Assembly: GCA_947179485.1 (NCBI GenBank)
Contig: OX359245.1
Coordinates: 70,915,067-70,979,066, forward strand
Direction of reading: 5' to 3'
DNA: 64,000 nucleotides
Origin: Allacma fusca
Taxonomy: Eukaryota; Arthropoda; Collembola; Symphypleona; Sminthuridae
This document shows, piece after piece, positions 57,735 through 64,000 of this stretch. A program made the translations under genes and the position numbers. Position 1 is the stretch's first letter; the number at the start of each line of letters is the position of its first letter. The notes under the pieces are model-generated. The model did no database searches. It was not told the origin of the DNA and saw only the letters and a program-made list of their open reading frames with translations.

Positions 57735-59228
57735 TAGTGATCGGACTGGTTCAGTTTGATTTAAAAAAATTCAATTCATGTCCGGTAGTGTCGGCCCATT
57801 TCAGTTCATAACCCAAAAATTGGCAGCTAGTAAAAATTCACTGGTACTATCTGTGGGGGTTTACTAATTTCTGGGTTTATTTTTAAATAAAACTGCTGCT
57901 ATTTTTACCTTCAAAAATAAGTAATTACGCCATAGTCACCTCAATCCCAATTACTCATTCACTAATGTTTTCCTATACGGCTGAATTAAAAACAGATTTG
58001 AGAGAGGTCATAAAACAAGTATAAATAACCAAATAAAAAAGCCTACTTAGGAAAGCCAAGTCTCATTTAATCTATAGAGTTTTAGGAATAGTCCAAGGAA
58101 CTTGTCTCGTGTAAACTAAATCTCCCTTAGCCAAAACCAAGACTCAGACCTAATCTATATACCCTACCCCAACTCACCAAAGTCAAAAAAGCGATTATGT
58201 AGTTGATTCCTACGACAGGAGTTTTTACTAATATAAAGCTCCAACTTCTAGGAGCAGTAGTTAACACCGTAATCTAAGTAAGTCAAAGAAATTTGAATAA
58301 TATATACGTAAATAAACATATATTACATACATAAATCCCGAGATCATATTCCATAGTTCCCATAAAATATATTTAATTAAGTACGTAGACAGGAACACAG
58401 GTCTCTGCGAAGGTATGTGTGGAATTTTAAAAAGAAATAAATCATTCATCTCTCACTTTACACAAAAACACACCGTCAAGAGAAGAGAGTTCCATTCCAA
58501 AAGAAATAAATACAAGTTATCTAAATCTTAAATGTAACCCTCATTTAAATGCATGTGCAATTTTTTGATCTCAACCAAAACTCTTCCTCACTATGTTCAG
58601 CCGGACGCTCTCCTCCCAGCCCCAACAGTCACTCTCTCATCCTTTCCCAATTCAATGCATCCATATCATTCTGTCAAATATAAGGTTCCAAGGAACCCCC
58701 ATTAAAATTCCTTCCTCTCCGTTTCCATTCCGATTTCTTCCTTCTCATTCATTCCCCAATGATATTCCGTCCATTCCGTAAACCCATCCAATACCTTTCC
58801 CCCCTTTTTGACACTTCCCTACTCCATCCAATATACTCCACACACACCAACTACAAGTATCTTTATATCCAAATTTCCTAGGGATGAGCAAAAGAAACCC
58901 CAGAGTTGAATATTTTATTTAAAATACATATCCTATATTATGAAACTATTATATCTTCTAGTAATTGCATTCCAATTCCAGTGTTTCAAAAAATGTAATC
59001 AAGGGAAATGTAATTAATACTAAATTAACGAAAAATAATGGTAATAGGAACATTAACGAATCATTTGAATTGCAGTCCACATCCTGCGGTTCAATTCAAT
59101 TCACGTGAGTGAACTGAACCGCCCTGTTCAATTCATCAAGAAGTAAACTGAGTTGAAATAAAATTGAACGGAACGGAATTGAATTAAATTGAAAATTTTG
59201 GTTCTAAACTGAATAGGTCCGACCACCA
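57735..59228. mobile_element. hAT-like element U, GTTCAATTCAATTC words
   Basis: The ends TAGTGATCGGAC and TGGTGGTCGGAC (reverse complement) match at 10 of 12 positions. The 8-bp TSD gtttagag is perfect (57727-57734 and 59229-59236). Words of the TTCAATTCAGTTTGA type lie near both ends, in mixed orientation. The core has a T/C-rich stretch (58590-58860) but no coding features. It is inserted at the edge of the virus-like cluster and is therefore younger than it. Confidence 0.88.
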
Positions 59229-59236
59229 GTTTAGAG

Positions 59237-61110
59237 CCACAGCTTTCTGGCATTTAAAATTAATTTCAGTCTGCATTTAAACATCATTATAATAATTCAC
59301 AAATCTTACCTTCTTGGGTCGGATCTCTCCCGTGGTAGCGATTCGGCATTTATACTTTCAATTGCTTGGAAAAATGAAGTCAGACAGAATTAATGAAGTA
59401 AATGTCCACAGCTTAAAGCTACAGCGTGATAATCCCTTCCTTGATCCCCCTCCGGGGTACCCCGAAGGGGTTCGAAACATGCTCCACAAGCAATAAATTG
59501 TGCCATTTAAAATTTTCAAATTAATAGACAAAATTCTATAATTGGTGCACAATACTTGAAATCTTTAAGGCAAATTTGGCTTTTCCCTGGACAAATGCTT
59601 TCAAGGATATATGTGCAAAATCGTATGAAAATCACGTTACGTGTGTCTATAAATAGGACCAACTACGCTTTGTAAACTTCGATGCTTTGAAAACGAGTCA
59701 TTTAATTTTCAGAGGTAAGAAGGATCGTCAAAACATTGCGTTACGTACCAAGGTGAATTACGACCCCCCGATGCACGTAACTAAGCATAACGTTAGCTTG
59801 TAAGGCCACCCACTACCCCTGCTATATAAATTACTTGAACGGCCCCTTACGCAATCTGTGATAATCTAGTGCAGGTAACTTTGGAATTTTATAAATATTT
59901 GAGTATGTTGAAATTTGGTGCAGAGGATTATTTCGTCAATGAACCTTTTCTTTTCGCTTCCAAAATTTGACTTTTCTGGTGAGGACGTTGGATGCAGATA
60001 AATTAATTATTGTACAACAACTTGTTCATTACTTTTCAGGGTGCAAAAGCAACTTTACTTTTAAGGTTTTTTGCTGCTAAGTTTTTTTATTTCTGCAACA
60101 ATTAAAATTTGTTCAATATGGATACAACTGCAAGTATGATGCTGCAATAAAGCCATCTATATGTATATACAGTGCTCGGCCAATAATTTGCATTATAAGC
60201 TTTTACCGATGGTCTCTGGTGGATAACTCCAATAGTACCTCTAGTAAAGGACTGAAACTACAAATACAGATGTTAGAAGATGGGTTGAGTAAACGTAAGG
60301 ATTGTGTTGTTCATATCAATATTTTAAATAAGTGAGAATTCGGTGTGTCAAAAGTTTCCATTATGGGTAATGCATTACTGATCCGTCCGTACAACTCGCG
60401 AAAATTGAGCTCTGGATTAGCTCTCATTGTTTTTGATTTACAATATAGACTGTAATAATCAGTTAAAACTTCATTCAAAGTAGATAAATATGCATTAAAA
60501 TGTTTTTTGAAAATATGTTTTAATAAAAGCGTCATTCAAACGTAAACTAATTATTACATTAATTTGTATCAAATTCTATATGTTATTTAACTTCAATTGA
60601 CAATTAAAAATCTAAGGACCAAATCTAAAGTAAGACCAAATGGTTCCAAACCTATGTGTATGTATTTAATGGGAACAATGATGGGGGCAAATCGGTACAC
60701 GCTCAACACACATACAGTCGCGGCACACTACACAAATGGTATGTGGTTTGTGCAAACCTTGCCTTTGCAGATCCCGACTCGAATTTAGCCCTTAGACCAC
60801 GGGTCAGTAAGGATCCTCCAGCACAGGCACTGACACTCAACTGGGCAGCTCACAGTCACTGTCCATAGAGGACCAAGGATCTTTGGGACTAGCGAATGTT
60901 ATGCGCCCCTCGAATTGTAGGTTGGAGAGATAAGAGAGCCACTGACAGCTACTACCTCTCTCTCCGGCTCCTACGAGCGGAATTTCCAAACCTAGCTTTT
61001 GATCTTTTTTTAAAGGTGCATTGATTCCTGTAGTTTCTGCTCTTATTACGGAGTTGGAAGTTTCCACGGAGGGTATATTAGTTGTAGTAATAATAAACCT
61101 ATTTAATTTA
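59237..61110. other. No confident gene; two weak exon-like segments
   Basis: On the minus strand, an exon-like segment ends in a donor (GAAG|gtaaga) near 59310. Also on the minus strand, an open frame at 60535-60311 from ATG (with KHFNAYLSTLNEVL and NPELNFRELYGRIS) looks protein-like but is not recognised. I cannot connect either to neighbours. No repeats are delimited. Confidence 0.3.
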
Positions 61111-61117
61111 AACTACA

Positions 61118-61396
61118 AATAAAATATAAATTAAAAATTAAATATAAACTAAAAATTAAATATAAACTAAAAATTAAATATAAACTAAAAATTAAATATA
61201 AACTAAAAATTAAATATAAACTAAAAATTAAATATAAACTAAAAATTAAATATAAACTAAAAATTAAATATAAACTAAAAATTAAATATAAACTAAAAAT
61301 TAAATATAAACTAAAAATTAAATATAAACTAAAAATTAAATATAAACTAAAAATTAAATATAAACTAAAAATTAAATATAAACTAAAAATTAAATA
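61118..61396. repeat. 18-bp minisatellite AAATTAAATATAAACTAA
   Basis: About fifteen near-perfect 18-base units (ATTAAATATAAACTAAAA). The reverse strand is open because 18 is a multiple of three, giving a false LIFSLY-repeat peptide; it is not a gene. Confidence 0.95.
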
Positions 61397-61549
61397 TTGC
61401 TGTTTGAAATAATTGCGATATGATGAACAAATGTAGGCATGCTCGTGCTTTCTAAATATATTGCAGGTACATAATGAAACAATCGTTTGTCTCGAGAAAT
61501 TCATGCTGCAGCCGTTGGCGATTACGATTGGCTTACAATTTTTGGAACA

Positions 61550-63445
61550 AAAATCAAAATCGGTTATCCGTCGGTTGAACCGTTAGGATACATTTACTTC
61601 ACTGCTGCCCTAGTCTAGTCAGACTTGACTAGGAAAGTCTAGACTTGACTAGACTAGGAGGCAAAATGCACGTAAAAGAATAGACTAGACTAGACTACGC
61701 GTGTTGTTAATATTTTGAGACTTGACTAGAATAGACTAGGACAACTTGTGAAACCATAGGACTTGACTAGACTTGACTTGCATGACTTCTTTGAAAAGCT
61801 AGTCAAGTCACAATTACTTGAGGCTCCCTCACGTACTGAAAATCAAAACTAGAAACCAGAGTGAAATTCCAGTATACACGAAACGCTCATCGTCAGGAAC
61901 GTTTTTAGTGTGCTAAAGTATAGGATTTCGTTTTGAAGGATCAAAACAAGATATTGGCCACTGAGCCATGTGCTTAGAAAAATCTAGCTGTTAGTTACAA
62001 TTTATTCTTTAACAAAGTTGTAAAAACTAGCTACTTTATAGACCAACAATTGTTAATTTTTAACTTTCCTGTCTGGTGTATTGGGATTTAACATGAGATT
62101 TTATCTGGTATATTATATGGAATTTCCACTGGGACGCACCAGGAAATACATTGTACAATTTGTGGAATTCATTGATCGTGTACCATGATATAAACCCATT
62201 GTACCAGTCATTAACTGAACCGCAAAATGACAACGTTAAAGGGCATGTTATAAAGATTGGTTCTTTAGTTTGCAGCGTAGTTTTGCGCAAATGGAAGAAG
62301 TGCCAGATATATAATTGGTATTAATTGAATAAAAGTCTGGTGGTGACAATGACAAATCATGTAAGTTGTACCTAGTATATTTCAAATGTACTAGCAACGT
62401 AGGTGGTATTAATTTTTCTGAAACTGGTGCTGACAACTAGGAATAACGCAGGTTCCACCAAGTATGTTTTGTCTCCACCAGAAACAAACGTGGTATTAAT
62501 TTTTGAGAAACTGGTGCTGATAATAGGTGACAAGGAATCGCGCAGTATGTTTTGATTTCACCAGAACTAAACTTGGTATTAATTGGACGAAAGCTTGTGT
62601 GGTGAATCAGAATTTCGTGAATTGGAAAAATAACCCGTCCATTCGGACATTCAGGATAGGTTAGTTCGACTGGACACGAGTGACGGGGACATCGCACGAC
62701 GACCCTCAACAGTTGTAACATGTATTAGTGAACAAGCAAGGGAAATTGATAACATTTGATACAAGAACATTTAGTGAAACCCAACTTTGTTCTCGGTGAA
62801 ATTAAAATATACTTTTTGGTACATACATGATTTCTCATCTCTTACCCGTTTTCCTTTAATTACTACCAACTTTGTCAGTACCAGTTTGGTAAAAATTAAT
62901 ACCAACTATATACGGGGTTCAGTGTCTAGTACATTGTAATGTCGTTTTTCCGTAACATAATCATACCAGGTAAATATTCGTGGGCCTCTATGTATATATT
63001 ATATTTCACGGGACAAGTTGTTTAAAACAATAGTTTTTATATGTTGCTAATCAAAATGAAGGAATGTTTATTAAAATACACTGTGACTAGGGGAATAGAC
63101 TAGACTTGACTAGGGAACCAGCTGCAGAATCAAGACTAGGACTAGACTAGACTATTTCTACTTAAACACGCAGCTGACTTGACTAGACTTGACTAGTTGC
63201 GGCTCTAAACTTTAAAGAATAGACTAGACTTGACTAGGTAGTCTGGCGGGCAGCAGTGATTTACTTTATCCGATCCCAACGGATATATTCATATTTAAAA
63301 CCGATCCGAAACCGATTTCCGGTTAGTCATTGACGAATCCGAACCGTTCGGTTATTACAATTCGGTTATTACAATTCGGTTATTACGTCGGTTTTGGTTA
63401 GCCGATGGTCGGATAACCGCGTTAAACCGAACCGATCTCAGGCTT
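61550..63445. mobile_element. Outer word-type element O, CGGTTATCCG words, ends unresolved
   Basis: ATCGGTTATCCGTCGGTTGAACCG at 61555-61590 and a long CCGATCC/CGGTTATTACAATT array at 63270-63440 flank element N and are cut by it (the N TSD lies in this sequence). I could not find matching terminal repeats or a TSD, so the limits are approximate. Confidence 0.45.
61600..63258. mobile_element. hAT-like element N, CTAGACTTGACTAG words
   Basis: The TIR is CACTGCTGCCC. The 8-bp TSD atttactt is perfect (61592-61599 and 63259-63266). Both arms are packed with GACTAGACTTGACTAG words on the same strand. The core (about 62310-62590) has about three degenerate units of roughly 100 bases containing GGTATTAATTTTTGAGAAAC. 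An inverted scrap of that unit at about 62870 suggests yet another nested element. No transposase is seen. Confidence 0.92.
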
Positions 63446-64000
63446 ATACGGTGAAACATTGAAGCCAGGATTGTAGTTTTAAATATATGGTGGTACATTG
63501 ACGGCGCTTCTATTAAACACCCTGCTAATTGCAAGACGTTTCGTGTCCAGCTGCTTAAACAGTGATTTGCACTCGGGGAATGATTAAAACAATTAAACCG
63601 TATCTCACACTAACCAACCACGGGTTACCAGCAAGAGATTAGACCGTCAAATAATGAATACAGCCATAAGACATAAGAAGTTGCTACTGAACCTGGCGGC
63701 TACGTACGTAAGTAGCTATGCCAGTGTCAGTATTACAGACCGTACTGTAAGACAATGACTCAAGGAAGTCTATTATAACAGAAATATTGCCTGGAAAAAA
63801 TCTTCGCTCAACAAAAAATATGTTGACAAAAGAAGGCAGTAGAGCCAAAAAATCCAAATGTGGAGATAACCACCAGGCTAAATTTCCTAGTCTCCTCATT
63901 CCTAAATTAGCATTTTTGGTACTAAGTGAAAGTCAGTAGTGCGGAGCAACCCAGAAGAAGGAAGTTAACGAGGGTTCAACAAGTTTACTGTGAAACACTC
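63446..64000. other. No gene recognised
   Basis: Only short open frames without family features; no repeats delimited before the window ends. Confidence 0.4.

Noticed and set aside
61103-61504. A 133-codon frame of LIFSLY repeats
   Set aside because: An artefact of the 18-bp minisatellite (unit length divisible by three).
1-64000. CRISPR arrays, bacterial operons, rRNA or tRNA genes
   Set aside because: The tandem arrays lack spacer structure, genes have eukaryotic introns, and no tRNA or rRNA signature was recognised on either strand.

Overview
The window looks like an animal nuclear genome, most likely an arthropod. It is AT-rich, and its genes are split by GT-AG introns. It holds a secretin-type (class B) GPCR family, a TATC-tailed LINE, pogo-like MITEs, and an unusually dense population of short DNA transposons of hAT type with 8-bp target-site duplications (TSDs). 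Nothing in it fixes the species. All statements come from reading the sequence; no similarity search was possible.

Left part (1-36 kb). Broken copies of a class B GPCR gene lie in both orientations. Copy 1 (+) has its TM1 exon at 1537 and its TM6-TM7 exons at 9770-10224, and a full-length but dead LINE (2448-8314, 15-bp TSD) sits between them. Copy 2 (-) runs from 30568 to 27557 and has a transposon inserted inside its TM6 exon. Copy 3 (-, about 18980-16050) is decayed, and there are further scraps at about 33.8 and 35.6 kb. A small ORF antisense to the receptor is conserved in the same intron of copies 1 and 2.

Transposon layer (8-63 kb). At least 14 elements can be delimited by terminal inverted repeats (TIRs) plus TSDs. 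Most have hAT-like ends (CAGNG..., TAGTG..., TATAGC...) and 8-bp TSDs. Each is filled with its own short repeated 'word', for example GTACTCG, GGGTACGGGTAT, GAAGG, CTAGACTTGACTAG, CGGTTATCGTAAT or TTCAAG. They are nested like Russian dolls: five levels at 20795-23715 and three levels at 37168-42321. One (23745-24676) still carries a fossil of the hAT transposase dimerisation region. A separate large element (37168-42321) has a perfect 9-bp TSD and long TIRs made of GAACCA-type repeats.

Virus-like cluster (about 43-57.6 kb). This stretch is compact and gene-dense. It holds an apparently intact Pif1-like helicase (3 exons), a protein-primed-type family B DNA polymerase split into two ORFs with lost exonuclease elements, and an A32/FtsK-like packaging ATPase segment without a visible P-loop. 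Several tightly packed small ORFs, a membrane protein gene, an unknown three-exon gene and a KDM4-like JmjC/zinc-finger gene lie with them. This gene set resembles Polinton/Maverick-adintovirus genomes. No integrase, protease or capsid gene was recognised, and several genes are broken, so it reads as a decayed endogenous element.

Right part (57.6-64 kb). Two more word-filled hAT-like elements (57735-59228 and 61600-63258), an 18-bp minisatellite and otherwise unassigned sequence.
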